Below are positions 51,708 to 60,827 of a stretch of DNA of 64,000 nucleotides, in pieces. Position numbers and translations under genes: made by a program. Every line of letters starts with the position of its first letter. Position 1 is the first letter of the stretch. Under the pieces are notes generated by a model, which worked only from the letters and a program-made list of their open reading frames with translations, was not told the origin of the DNA and made no database searches. Location of the stretch: the NCBI RefSeq assembly GCF_900166665.1, contig NZ_LT800494.1, positions 2,266,323-2,330,322 of the forward strand, in the 5' to 3' direction. Source of the DNA: Cytobacillus gottheilii. GTDB taxonomy: Bacteria; Bacillota; Bacilli; Bacillales; Cytobacillaceae.

Positions 51708-53925
51708 GTTCCTCATCTTTATTTGCTCCATGCTGCTTGCTTATGGAACGAGCGGATTATTCACAGCCATATTGTATTCAAATGAATTCTTTCATAAAGA
51801 CAATTATTTTCAGACCGATGAATTTCAAATGAATTTAGGACAGTTTGCAGCTTTACTAAATATATATGAATTAAACAATGTCACACTCGAAGAAGCAAAA
51901 GAAAATATTATGGTCTCAAAAGAAGACATTGAGGAACATCGATACAGATACGGAGAACTGCAGGAACAAATTGATAATATTATGATGCAATATGAAGAGC
52001 GGGTTCAAACGGCATTAAATTCAAATAACCAGAAGGCTGCAGATGCGTATATTGAAGAGAGAGACAATAAAATAGAAGATATCACCCAAAACTTCGAAAG
52101 CGATGAATATGTTATACCAAAGGTCAAGGCTGAAAAACAAGCAAAACTCGAAGAATTTTATCAAGAAAAAGAGCGCTTTAAAGAACATTTTACTGATTCT
52201 GCTAAAACATTTACCTATTACTTTGAAAACACGGTTACAGGAAAAACGTATACAAATTTAGAAGCTGACGCGACAGCGGATACTTATTTTACTAGTGAAC
52301 ATACATACTTTTTCACTGATTATACAATTGGTGATGTGATGTCAGACTTTTATATGCTGCCGCTTGGAGAGCTGCCAAGAGAGCTAGAAAAGGTTGACTA
52401 CAGTGAATTCAATGGAAAAATTGCTTTAGCTCGTTCATTGCCAGAACAAAATCAATATATCTATGAAATGCATAAATTTGAAGATACGCAGAAGCTGTTT
52501 ATTCTGCTGGCTGTAACGAGTCTTATTCTGCTGATCCTATCAATCGTAATAATCAGAAAATCGAAGCTTATTACCGCAGAAATTCATCAAATAAAGCACT
52601 ACTACGAAAAATTACCAATCGATACTCGTGTGATCCTTTGTATTCTAGCTTTTATCGGTGCATTTATGTCACTGGATTTTATCCATCATAGTACTCGCTA
52701 CCTATTAGATGATAGCTATTTTCTAAACGAATTAATTGTATCCTTCCTAGGCTATTATATTTGTTTTTCACTCGCCATTATTCAATCCGTTTTTCTATTT
52801 GGCGTGCTGACTGATCCTGCTGCAATTGCGGATGACTGGAAGAATGGAATCAGCTACCGGCTTCTTTCAGTATGCCGCAGGTGGTTCAAGAATCTTAGGG
52901 GAGACATTAAAGGTGCCTTCTTAGATCAACCGCTGGGAACACAAGTCATGCTGCTGCTCGGAAGCATTTTCTTTACTGGTCTATGTGGTTTTACGATGAT
53001 GATTCATCCTCTTTTTATCGTCATATATCTTCTTCTTTTAGGAGTGGTATGCATACCAGCGATCATCTTGTTTGTGAGGAATGTGGGTACGCTTCAGCAG
53101 CTTGCCAAAAAAACAAACGAGCTGGCACAAGGAAAGCTTGGGGAAGATTTACATATTCCTGAACAAACAGATTTGGCAAACATGGCGAAGGATTTGAATG
53201 CGCTTAGACAAATTGTAAAAGCATCGCAAAAGGAACAAGCCAAAAGTGAACGGCTAAAAACAGAGCTTATTACGAATGTTTCACATGATTTAAGAACGCC
53301 TTTAACATCGATCATTAATTATACAGAACTGCTCAAGTCACAACAGCTAACAGACCAAGAGCGTGCCTCGTATCTTGACATCATTGATCAAAAATCGAAT
53401 AGACTAAAAGGCTTAATTGAGGATTTATTCGAAGTCTCTAAGATGGCAAGCGGAAACGTCGAGCTATCTAAAGAAAAGGGAGATTTAGTGCAGCTGCTTC
53501 ATCAGGCGATTGCCGAGTATGATACAGACATACAAAATTCGAATCTTCAGTTCAGACTGTCGATCATGGAAAGCCCCGTATTTGCTCTAGTAGACGGGCA
53601 AAAAGTCTGGCGGGTTTTCGATAATTTAATATCAAATATATTGAAATACTCTCTTGAACATTCACGCGTTTATATATCGCTTTTAGAAGAAAATGATCAG
53701 GCTAAGATTATATTTAAAAATATCTCAAAATATGAATTAAATGATGAAAGTGAAGAATTATTTGAGCGTTTTAAAAGAGGAGATACTTCACGGCATACGG
53801 AAGGTTCTGGATTAGGACTTGCCATTGCAAAATCAATCATAGATTTGCATGACGGAGAATTAGTCATTGATACAGACGGTGATTTATTTAAAGTTAGCAT
53901 AGTGCTTCAAAAAGTAAATATATAA
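51685..53925 (+). CDS. Sensor histidine kinase, large extracytoplasmic and membrane part
   Basis: 746 residues. One N-terminal helix (about 8-28), an extracytoplasmic helical domain (about 30-270) rich in Glu and Lys, four to six further membrane helices (about 273-475), a HAMP-like linker, then the kinase: VSHDLRTPLTSIINY (His534), N-box NLISNILKYSLEHS, and the G2 box GSGLGLAIAKSI. The ATPase site lacks a crisp DxGxG box (FKNISKYEL in its place). That is seen in VanS-like kinases and may lower activity. The start is TTG at 51685. The ligand is unknown. Confidence 0.85.
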   Translation: MATKWKGKFLIFICSMLLAYGTSGLFTAILYSNEFFHKDNYFQTDEFQMNLGQFAALLNIYELNNVTLEEAKENIMVSKEDIEEHRYRYGELQEQIDNIMMQYEERVQTALNSNNQKAADAYIEERDNKIEDITQNFESDEYVIPKVKAEKQAKLEEFYQEKERFKEHFTDSAKTFTYYFENTVTGKTYTNLEADATADTYFTSEHTYFFTDYTIGDVMSDFYMLPLGELPRELEKVDYSEFNGKIALARSLPEQNQYIYEMHKFEDTQKLFILLAVTSLILLILSIVIIRKSKLITAEIHQIKHYYEKLPIDTRVILCILAFIGAFMSLDFIHHSTRYLLDDSYFLNELIVSFLGYYICFSLAIIQSVFLFGVLTDPAAIADDWKNGISYRLLSVCRRWFKNLRGDIKGAFLDQPLGTQVMLLLGSIFFTGLCGFTMMIHPLFIVIYLLLLGVVCIPAIILFVRNVGTLQQLAKKTNELAQGKLGEDLHIPEQTDLANMAKDLNALRQIVKASQKEQAKSERLKTELITNVSHDLRTPLTSIINYTELLKSQQLTDQERASYLDIIDQKSNRLKGLIEDLFEVSKMASGNVELSKEKGDLVQLLHQAIAEYDTDIQNSNLQFRLSIMESPVFALVDGQKVWRVFDNLISNILKYSLEHSRVYISLLEENDQAKIIFKNISKYELNDESEELFERFKRGDTSRHTEGSGLGLAIAKSIIDLHDGELVIDTDGDLFKVSIVLQKVNI

Positions 53926-53941
53926 AAAAGTAGGGACCATT

Positions 53942-54457
53942 ATGGACGAAGATTATTTCAATGAATTATATGAACGTTATTTTAATCGGCTCTATCACGT
54001 TGCCTATCGAATCACTAGAGATCAGCAGCTGGCTGAGGATGCTGTGCATGAAACATATATTAAGGCGATTAAGAATATACGATGTGTTGAAGATTCACAA
54101 AAAGTAGGGGCTTGGTTAGCTGTGATTGCTGCTAGAACTGCAATTGATATTGTCCGAAAAGAGAAAAAAGGCTTTGTGATGTCTATGGAGCATATCCAGC
54201 TCGAAGCAAGTTCGCTGCAGACAGATCAAAATGTCGAAAAGGATGTAGAGGCATCACTATTTAATCAGAATTTATATAAGGCTATTCATCAGCTGTCAGC
54301 ACGTTACCAAACCATTCTGCTATTAAAGCTTCAACAAGGGTTGAAAGAACAAGAAATCGCGGATCTGCTTCGTATAAACCAGAATACCGTAAAGACACGC
54401 TTATATCGGGCCAGACAGAAGCTGAAAATTCTAGTCAGCAGGTTAGAAACAGCATAA
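53942..54457 (+). CDS. Sigma-70 family RNA polymerase sigma factor (ECF type)
   Basis: 171 residues with region 2 (about 5-75: YERYFNRLYHVAYRITRDQQLAEDAVHETYIKA split) and region 4 (about 105-165: LSARYQTILLLKLQQGLKEQEIADLL, NQNTVKTRLYRAR). ECF-type sigma factors usually sit beside an anti-sigma gene; none is here. Instead it starts 16 bases after the sensor kinase, the third gene of a two-component operon, so its activity may be controlled by expression. GTAGGGACC lies upstream of the ATG. Confidence 0.85.
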   Translation: MDEDYFNELYERYFNRLYHVAYRITRDQQLAEDAVHETYIKAIKNIRCVEDSQKVGAWLAVIAARTAIDIVRKEKKGFVMSMEHIQLEASSLQTDQNVEKDVEASLFNQNLYKAIHQLSARYQTILLLKLQQGLKEQEIADLLRINQNTVKTRLYRARQKLKILVSRLETA

Positions 54458-54486
54458 AAAAAGAGGGAATCCCCTCTTTTTTTTGT
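54458..54486 (+). terminator. Intrinsic terminator of the three-gene operon
   Basis: Stem AAAAAGAGGG/CCCTCTTTTT around AATC with T9, directly after the stop. Confidence 0.88.
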
Positions 54487-54522
54487 GTTTATGTTTATCT
54501 CTTCAATTAAGAGGTAAATGGA

Positions 54523-54846
54523 TTATGTTTCATCCGCTGAAATCCATTGCTGAGACCATTTTTCAACCTCAAGTAAGACAGGTTCTAAAGAAATGCCTTT
54601 CTCTGTTAAAGAGTACTCAATAATCACGGGGGTTTCAGGGATAACTTTTCGTTTAATAATTCCTTGCTTTTCCATTTCTTTTAAGCGTTCGGATAATACC
54701 TTCCCGCTAATGCCTACGGCTGATTGAATCGTTCCGAAACGTTTTGGCCCAGTTAAAAGCTGGTGAATCAAAAGAGCTGTCCAGCGTTGGCTGAGAATCG
54801 AAATGGCTTTTTCAAAGCGAGGACAAATGTCGTTTTCTTTCATCAT
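54523..54846 (-). CDS. HxlR-family transcriptional regulator
   Basis: 107 residues, winged-helix HxlR type: CPRFEKAISILSQRW (with the conserved N-terminal cysteine), LLTGPKRFGTIQ, GISGKVLSERLKEME and the wing TPVIIEYSLTEKG. The N-terminal cysteine is the redox or electrophile sensor in YodB and CatR. The gene is divergent from an FMN reductase, which is the typical arrangement for a repressor of quinone- or diamide-responsive reductases. AAGGAGTGAACG is at the start. Confidence 0.88.
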   Translation of the reverse strand: MMKENDICPRFEKAISILSQRWTALLIHQLLTGPKRFGTIQSAVGISGKVLSERLKEMEKQGIIKRKVIPETPVIIEYSLTEKGISLEPVLLEVEKWSQQWISADET

Positions 54847-54946
54847 TCGTTCACTCCTTATAGTATTTATTATATCATTTGTAGGAGAGAAATGAAATTA
54901 CATAAGAAAACTCAGTTACTTGACAGAAATTAATTAATAAAATATA

Positions 54947-54968
54947 CTAACTTACATAAAGTAACTAA
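54947..54968. promoter_or_regulatory. Likely HxlR operator
   Basis: CTAACTTACATAAAGTAACTA is an imperfect inverted repeat centred on TTAC-N5-GTAA; a second AGTTACTTGACAG site is at 54914. It lies between the divergent HxlR and reductase genes. Confidence 0.45.
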
Positions 54969-55035
54969 TTAGCATTTTGTATTGCATGTAGGGTAACAGA
55001 ACACAGTTATGCAAGAAATAAGGGAGGCAATTAAG

Positions 55036-55578
55036 ATGGCAAATTTAAAAATTGGAATAATATTAGGAAGTACGCGCGAAGGCCGAGTAAGTCCGCAAGT
55101 GGGAGAATGGGTAAAAGGAATTGCAGATCAGCGTCAGGATGCAAATTATGAAATCGTAGATATCGCTGATTATAACCTGCCGTTTTTAGGTACGACTAGT
55201 GAAGCAGAAGGCATTAAAAAATGGTCTGAAAAACTTACTAGCCTAGATGGATTTGTTTTTATTGTTCAAGAATACAACCACAGCATCACAGGTGCACTTA
55301 AAAATGCCTTAGACTTAGCACGCGATGAATGGTATAACAAAGCAGCTGGAATTGTAAGCTATGGCTCAACAGGAGGAGCACGTGCAGCTGAACACTTACG
55401 GGGAATTTTAGCTGAGCTTCAAATCGCTGACGTACGTACACATCCTACACTTTCCTTATTCACAGACTTTGAAAACTTCAGCGAGTTCAAACCTGCTGAT
55501 CTTCATTTGGAAAATGTGAATACGATGCTCGAACAAGTGAATGCCTGGAGCAGGGCTCTGAAAACATTGCGATCTTAA
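55036..55578 (+). CDS. NAD(P)H-dependent FMN reductase
   Basis: 180 residues, flavodoxin-like fold of the NADPH-dependent FMN reductase/azoreductase family. The flavin phosphate loop is GSTREGRVSPQVGEW, EYNHSITGALKNALD the substrate-side motif and SYGSTGGARAAEHLR the second flavin loop. It likely reduces quinones or azo compounds with bound FMN. The ATG at 55036 has AGGGAGG upstream; an earlier ATG at 55009 lacks one. It is probably repressed by the divergent HxlR regulator. Confidence 0.88.
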   Translation: MANLKIGIILGSTREGRVSPQVGEWVKGIADQRQDANYEIVDIADYNLPFLGTTSEAEGIKKWSEKLTSLDGFVFIVQEYNHSITGALKNALDLARDEWYNKAAGIVSYGSTGGARAAEHLRGILAELQIADVRTHPTLSLFTDFENFSEFKPADLHLENVNTMLEQVNAWSRALKTLRS

Positions 55579-55613
55579 CCTATTTTGGTTGAGATGCAGG
55601 GAATGAGCAGCGC

Positions 55614-55938
55614 AAAAGAGGATGGGACAAAATAAAATTAATCTTCTAAAACACGAATATTCAATATATCTTGGTTTGGGTATTTAAACAAGTCCGTTCC
55701 ACCTGCGCTGCGGACCCTGTTTTTTCGTGGGATCAAAAGTTGAGCCTCCTCGGAGCAAGCTCCTGCGGGGTCTCACCTTTTCCTCTATTGCCCACAGGAG
55801 TCAAGTGTCCTTCGCTCCATTTCACTCATGTTAATAAAATGTATTTTATAATCATAAATAAAAAACCGAATGATTAGAAAGATGACTTCCTAACCATTCG
55901 GTTCTATGGGTCTGTTAAATACTTATGTCCCAGCCTCA
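55614..55938 (-). repeat. Intergenic TIR repeat, copy H (full length)
   Basis: 325 bp bounded by AAAAGAGGATGGGACA and, inverted, GTGAGGCTGGGACATAAG. On the minus strand: TIR, palindrome GAACCGAATGGTTAG/CTAATCATTCGGTT, linker, core, TIR. It starts 39 bp after the antiporter stop (minus strand), in the family orientation, and lies between convergent genes. Confidence 0.88.
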
Positions 55939-55977
55939 CTTATTTCTCCAATCTTACGCGTGCTTCTCAAAAAGCAA

Positions 55978-57777
55978 TCATTTCTCCAGTCTCAGCAGCA
56001 ATACCTGATCTCCTGCTTCCAGGACCATTTTATCCTTTAATGTAACAAATGTCAGATTGCCATTTTTCCGTTTAATGCATAGAGGTATCCCGTCAAGCTG
56101 TAAATCTTTTTTTAGAACAGTTTGTTTTTCTTCCATAGTAATGGTTTGCAGCGTATAGCCGATATTTACTTTTTTATTGAGTTCGGTAAATGTCTCCTCT
56201 TCACCAAACAGCAAGTTCCCTTTAATCGCGACAGGTATTTCTTTGTGATCCGTTTGATGTCCTCCGACAGGAAGGGAAAATATATGGTTATAGCCGAATT
56301 CGGGCACATATGTTTGACAGACAAGTGCATTATACGCAGCGTCTCCCTTTAAAGCTAAGATAGAATCATACGGTGACATATCGATTTCAAACTCACTATG
56401 TTCAGACAAAATTTCTCCATGATAAGTAGGAATTCCAAGCTTTCTAGCACGAAATAATTTATCGTCAGATGTATCTGTAATAATAACGGATATCCCCATG
56501 TCTTTTAAACTCTTGGCAAAGGAAATGGAAAAACTGCTTGCGCCAACCATTATAGCGCCTGGCGAATCTGTAGTGGTCAAACCCAGTTTTCGAGCTAATG
56601 GTGCGATCGTAAATCCATGAGCACATACTGTGATAAAGACTAATGCTAATGTAAGCGGAGTTAAGATGGAAACATAGGGATAGCCGTCATTACTTAATAA
56701 CTCAGCAAAATATCCAGATACAGTTAAAGCAACGATTCCTCTGGGCGCGACCCAGCCTACCAGTGTTTTTTCATGTAATGTTAGCTCCGTCCCAATGGTA
56801 GAAATCCAAATGGATAATGGCCGAACAAGGAAAAGCATACAGAAAACGAAAAGGAGGATTGGCCATGTAAATACATCCATAATGGTTTCTCTTGTTAGGG
56901 AGGCTGTCAATAAAATGAACACAGTCGAAGTAAGCATAACAGAGATGTTCTCCATAAAATGCCCAATGCTTCCAATCGAATGAACATATTTTTTGGACCT
57001 CGCTAATGTTAATCCCATAACAGTAACTGCCAGCATCCCAGTTTCATGCATAATGGCTTCACCAAATGTAAAACAAATTAATACAAAGCAAAAGATGATC
57101 GGGGATTTTAGATATTCCGGAAATAACCCCTTGCTAACTAAGAAGCTAAGGACAATTCCAATCGTGTAACCTACCGATATGGCTAAGATGGAATCTATAA
57201 AAAATGGTATGAAATCCGTGAATTGAAAAGGGTCCGAAGTTATTTTTATGATCTCATAGGCAAACAAAGCCAGCAGCGGACCAATCGGATCGACAATAAT
57301 TCCTTCCCATTTTAATACAGAAGAAACACGCGGCGGCAATTTTGCTTGTCTTAGCATTGGAATAATGACTGTAGGCCCAGTTACAACAAATAATCCGCCA
57401 ATGATAAAAGAAATCTCAAGACTTAGACCCGCAATAAAATGGGCCGCCAGAGAACCCCCAATCCAGGCCAAAAGAGCACCAAGGCTGACAATACGAAAAA
57501 CCGATTTAGAAATTCCCTTCAGTTCACGAATATCAAGGCTTGTGCTGCCCTCGAATAAAATCAGTGCCACAGCAAGAGAAATAATAGGACTATACAGTTC
57601 CCCTAATCCTGCTTGCGGATTTACAAGACCCATGACTGGACCAATCAAAAGTCCAGCTATTGTCATGATAACTATTGACGGCCATTGGATTCGCCAGGCA
57701 AGCCACTGTGAAAATATGCCAAGCGCAATGACGATCACAATGCTCATCATCGTTAATTCGTGCTGAATAACAATCAC
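55978..57777 (-). CDS. CPA1-type cation/proton antiporter with TrkA-N domain
   Basis: 599 residues. About 12-13 membrane helices (residues 10-395) of the NhaP/CPA1 type, with the ion-site aspartates region FVVTGPTVIIPML and EGIIVDPIGPLLAL. A cytoplasmic TrkA-N-like Rossmann domain follows (about 410-525: GAIMVGASSFSISFAKSL, VIITDTSDDK) and a short C-terminal RCK_C-like region. This layout resembles cell-volume/K+ or Na+ exchangers controlled by nucleotides. The start is a GTG at 57777 close to AGAAGAGG, or alternatively ATG 57750. Confidence 0.82.
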   Translation of the reverse strand: MIVIQHELTMMSIVIVIALGIFSQWLAWRIQWPSIVIMTIAGLLIGPVMGLVNPQAGLGELYSPIISLAVALILFEGSTSLDIRELKGISKSVFRIVSLGALLAWIGGSLAAHFIAGLSLEISFIIGGLFVVTGPTVIIPMLRQAKLPPRVSSVLKWEGIIVDPIGPLLALFAYEIIKITSDPFQFTDFIPFFIDSILAISVGYTIGIVLSFLVSKGLFPEYLKSPIIFCFVLICFTFGEAIMHETGMLAVTVMGLTLARSKKYVHSIGSIGHFMENISVMLTSTVFILLTASLTRETIMDVFTWPILLFVFCMLFLVRPLSIWISTIGTELTLHEKTLVGWVAPRGIVALTVSGYFAELLSNDGYPYVSILTPLTLALVFITVCAHGFTIAPLARKLGLTTTDSPGAIMVGASSFSISFAKSLKDMGISVIITDTSDDKLFRARKLGIPTYHGEILSEHSEFEIDMSPYDSILALKGDAAYNALVCQTYVPEFGYNHIFSLPVGGHQTDHKEIPVAIKGNLLFGEEETFTELNKKVNIGYTLQTITMEEKQTVLKKDLQLDGIPLCIKRKNGNLTFVTLKDKMVLEAGDQVLLLRLEK

Positions 57778-57849
57778 CCTCTTCTAGAATAGAGACAGTT
57801 TATCACTCCCAAATATAAGAGTAAAGGCGACCTACTATAAGAACGTACA

Positions 57850-57875
57850 TGAAACTTATTTCAATTCTATACGTA
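57850..57875 (+). promoter_or_regulatory. Near-perfect sigma-W promoter motif
   Basis: TGAAAC, exactly 16 bases, CGTA: the consensus of the sigma-W/ECF group. It faces rightward, away from the antiporter, into a region without an intact gene until 58280. Confidence 0.6.
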
Positions 57876-57924
57876 TACATTAACAATCACTAATGAGTGG
57901 TGAGTAAGGTGAGAGATCATAAAG

Positions 57925-58137
57925 ATGGAAGAGAGCAGAGCACAAAAGGCTGGCATAATGGCTGAAATAGGCTCTTTTATGGCAGTCCAGCCATTGGCGA
58001 ATTGCTTGGGCGCTGGTACCAAGTTTTCATATTTGATCTTCCGCTAGAGGCCAGTGACTTAACGATTAAATTTAGTGAGTTCCTATCAGAAGACCAGACA
58101 TCTTTAAAATCTTGTCTTTATGTTTTCTGCTCACACC
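57925..58137 (+). pseudogene. Remnant of a decayed gene
   Basis: An ATG at 57925 after AAGGTGAG opens 40 codons (starts MEESRAQKAGIMAEIG). An overlapping frame from 57966 to 58137 reads like genuine protein (GRWYQVFIFDLPLEASDLT, EFLSEDQTSLKSC). Neither frame is long enough for a domain. The rest of 58138-58279 holds only short open frames. A frameshifted or eroded gene downstream of a sigma-W-type promoter is the best reading. Family not recognised. Confidence 0.4.
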
Positions 58138-58279
58138 TGCGAAGCTAATTCTAAATTCGATCAGATTTGTATATATTTAATATCACTCATGAATAGTTTA
58201 AGAGAATGTTTCAATGAAATAGTATTTAAAGATAACTATTATTCTGCTTTATCACCTGCCAGTCGAGGGAGAGATTATT

Positions 58280-58948
58280 GTGCAATGGGAAATTGCGATC
58301 GAATCACTATCTAAAATAACAGTTTTATCAAATCCAAATAATGAACCAGTAACGATAATAGGGGAAGTAGAGGATCTTAAGTGCATCGGAGTTGGTACAG
58401 ATGCTGCCGTTTTTCAATATCTGGCTGCCCCGCAATATGCCTACAAAGTGTATGCAAAAGATAAAGTAGATAAAGTAAAGGTTGAAGCTGAAGTCTATCA
58501 AAAAATTGGTGATTCTCCATTTTTTTCAACCTATTATGGTTCTGGTGAAACTTTCATTGTGGTAAGTTATGAAGAAGGTAAAACCCTTTATGATTGTGTT
58601 CTTCAAGGCATTCATATTCCAGAACAGGTAGTTAATGATGTTGAGCTTGCTCGAGATTTTGTTCGAAGTAAAGAATTGAATCCTAGAGATATACATTTGA
58701 AGAATATATTGCTGCAAAATGGCAGAGCAAAAATCCTAGATGTATCAGAATATGTTCAACCTGGGAATGATCTTAGATGGGAACACTTAAAAAAGGGTTA
58801 TGAGGAATATTATCATCTAATCGATGGGAAATCGGTTCCATTTTGGATCGTTGAAACTGTCCGAAAATGGTATCACCAGCAAAATAAATATTTTCCTTTC
58901 TTTGATGACTTTATGAAATTAGTACAGAAGCTGAATTTTATGAAATAG
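58280..58948 (+). CDS. Small serine/threonine kinase-like protein (YrzF-like)
   Basis: 222 residues with a reduced protein kinase fold. The glycine loop is degenerate (CIGVGTDAAVFQY), the ATP lysine is in YAYKVYAK, the catalytic loop is LNPRDIHLKNILL (Asp) and the metal Asp is in AKILDVSEY. It resembles the short YrzF kinases of Bacillus. Start GTG 58280 with GAGGGAGAG upstream. It is preceded by decayed DNA and followed by a terminator. The substrate is unknown and activity cannot be assumed. Confidence 0.75.
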   Translation: MQWEIAIESLSKITVLSNPNNEPVTIIGEVEDLKCIGVGTDAAVFQYLAAPQYAYKVYAKDKVDKVKVEAEVYQKIGDSPFFSTYYGSGETFIVVSYEEGKTLYDCVLQGIHIPEQVVNDVELARDFVRSKELNPRDIHLKNILLQNGRAKILDVSEYVQPGNDLRWEHLKKGYEEYYHLIDGKSVPFWIVETVRKWYHQQNKYFPFFDDFMKLVQKLNFMK

Positions 58949-58985
58949 GTTTGATTATAATAGATGATTGCATTCATAAATTAAT

Positions 58986-59021
58986 AAAAAAGCATCGATA
59001 TTAACGTATCGATGCTTTTTT
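58986..59021 (+). terminator. Intrinsic terminator
   Basis: AAAAAGCATCGATA and TATCGATGCTTTTT pair perfectly around TTAACG, 38 bases after the kinase-like gene. Confidence 0.9.
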
Positions 59022-59199
59022 ACATAGATTATTACCTATATTCAGGTACTAAAAAAAAGAAAGACAAGGATATGTTAAACTGTTAAATATAGTAAACTTG
59101 TATCCTCAATGATTCTTTTCATGAAAGAACTATAGAGGGTGTAGGTTTGTAGATGCTTATGTTGGCATGATTTTAGAAGAATAAGGGGGAGCAGAAAAG

Positions 59200-59823
59200 T
59201 TGAGCCAAATGAGAGGAATAATACTAGAAGGCTACTCAAATTCAGGTAAAACATCGATTTTAAATGAATTGAAAAAACTTCATTGTCATGATCATAATAA
59301 TGAACGCAGTTTCATCGTTCTTAGTGAACATTACTCTCAAGTATTACATAGGGTGAATGGAGAGTTGAAATTCCTTAATCAAGATGAACATCTACACATT
59401 CTTACCGAAAGGGTTAAGATGTTGAAACAATTAAGTTTGTGGGCTAAAGGAGTTGGGGCTTCACATCGTTCCAAAGGTGTTTTTTTCATTCTTGAAAGAT
59501 TTCATTTAAATCATCGAACGGCGTTCTCCCATTCTGGATTGCATAAAATTAAGGAAATTGAAGCAGAATTGTGCGGGCTTGGTGCAAAGTGTGCTCTTCT
59601 TACAATTTCCACAGATCAAGCTGAGAATAGATTAAAGAGCAGAAACCCAGAACATTGGAAAAGTAAAACGGAAAAAGAAACACAAAAGGCAGTTGATCAT
59701 CTAATACATACACAGCATAACCTGAGACAACATGCAAGTGACACAATTATCCCTACCCTTGAATTAAACACGGATCAGCAAGATTGGGAAAGTTATGCAA
59801 AGGTCATTTATCCTTCTGATTAA
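59200..59823 (+). CDS. P-loop NTPase / nucleotide kinase-like protein
   Basis: 207 residues. N-terminal Walker A is GYSNSGKTSIL, and the segment ERFHLNHRTAFSH with later RLKSRNPEHWKSKTEKE looks like the lid of a thymidylate kinase-type fold. Which nucleotide or other substrate it uses is not evident. The start is TTG 59200 with GGGGGAG upstream. It stands alone between a kinase-like gene and a methyltransferase. Confidence 0.65.
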   Translation: MSQMRGIILEGYSNSGKTSILNELKKLHCHDHNNERSFIVLSEHYSQVLHRVNGELKFLNQDEHLHILTERVKMLKQLSLWAKGVGASHRSKGVFFILERFHLNHRTAFSHSGLHKIKEIEAELCGLGAKCALLTISTDQAENRLKSRNPEHWKSKTEKETQKAVDHLIHTQHNLRQHASDTIIPTLELNTDQQDWESYAKVIYPSD

Positions 59824-60010
59824 CCAAGAGGCTGTACATTTTAGAGGGAATTATTTGAATTTTATGTTAATATAATACTATTAAAGAAAGGCGGGGATTT
59901 TAATAGTACATAATATTGGAATAAAGTTGAACATAAAATTAAAGGGCAGGCTTTTCGAGTAATTCAAAAGGAATGCTCGGAAAGTAACTTTATAAGTTGG
60001 AGGAACATTT

Positions 60011-60637
60011 ATGTTAAGTCAACAAGGATTCGATTTATGGGCAGATCAGTACGACAAGACTGTTCAAATTAGTGAAGACAAGAATCAGTATCCTTTTGCA
60101 GGCTATAAAAAGATCCTAAACGCTATTTATAATGAAATTATGCAGCACAAACATGCAAAGGTTTTAGATATTGGTATGGGTACTGGTGTACTTTCGAGTA
60201 AACTATATCAATATGATCATTTAATTGATGGAATCGACTTTTCACCAAAAATGATTTCAATTGCTCAATCAAAAATGCCAGCTGCTGCATTAATAGAGTG
60301 GGATATTTCAAAGGGTCTTCCTAGAGAGAGAATGAGAAATGAATATGATTTCATTGTCAGCACTTACACGCTCCACCACCTGGCAGACAATGAAAAAATC
60401 ACTTTTATAACGGACTTGCTTTCTGTTCTGACTGATGACGGCAAGATTTTAATAGGTGACATCGCTTTTGCCAGCAGGGAAGAACTGAATCAATGCAAGC
60501 AGGATCATCAGCAGAACTGGGATGATGATGAATTTTATTTTGTTTATAACGAAATCAAAACACCGCTGGAGCATCTATGCAAATGCGAATTCGTACCCAT
60601 TTCTCACTGTGGTGGTGTATTTATTATTTCGAAGTAA
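60011..60637 (+). CDS. Class I SAM-dependent methyltransferase
   Basis: 208 residues. SAM-binding motif I is KVLDIGMGTGVLSSKLY, motif II IDGIDFSPKMISIAQ, motif IV YDFIVSTYTLHHL and GKILIGDIAFAS follows. The N-terminus (FDLWADQYDKTVQ) is that of small Bacillus methyltransferases such as YrrT. The acceptor is unknown. GTTGGAGGAAC precedes the ATG. Monocistronic, with a terminator. Confidence 0.85.
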   Translation: MLSQQGFDLWADQYDKTVQISEDKNQYPFAGYKKILNAIYNEIMQHKHAKVLDIGMGTGVLSSKLYQYDHLIDGIDFSPKMISIAQSKMPAAALIEWDISKGLPRERMRNEYDFIVSTYTLHHLADNEKITFITDLLSVLTDDGKILIGDIAFASREELNQCKQDHQQNWDDDEFYFVYNEIKTPLEHLCKCEFVPISHCGGVFIISK

Positions 60638-60644
60638 TCTCTAA

Positions 60645-60674
60645 GGGGCAGCTATTTTTAGCTGCTTCTTTTTA
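60645..60674 (+). terminator. Intrinsic terminator
   Basis: GGGGCAGCTA/TAGCTGCTTC stem with TTTT loop and T-run, 7 bases after the methyltransferase stop. Confidence 0.85.
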
Positions 60675-60827
60675 TGGTGGGTAATTTATATGGAAAGGAA
60701 ACGGGTTTAGGAAAAACAATTCTTCTATAGCAGTATAGTTTCATTGATTTAGATCGTATAAATTATGAACCCTGTAACTCATGGGAATCGTCTTTTAAAT
60801 AAGCAGCAATGAAGAGGAGGGAAGTCT

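Noticed and set aside
59200..60637. Defence or antibiotic-resistance cassette (P-loop kinase plus methyltransferase)
   Set aside because: The genes are separately spaced (187 bp), each with its own signals, and neither carries motifs of known resistance enzymes.
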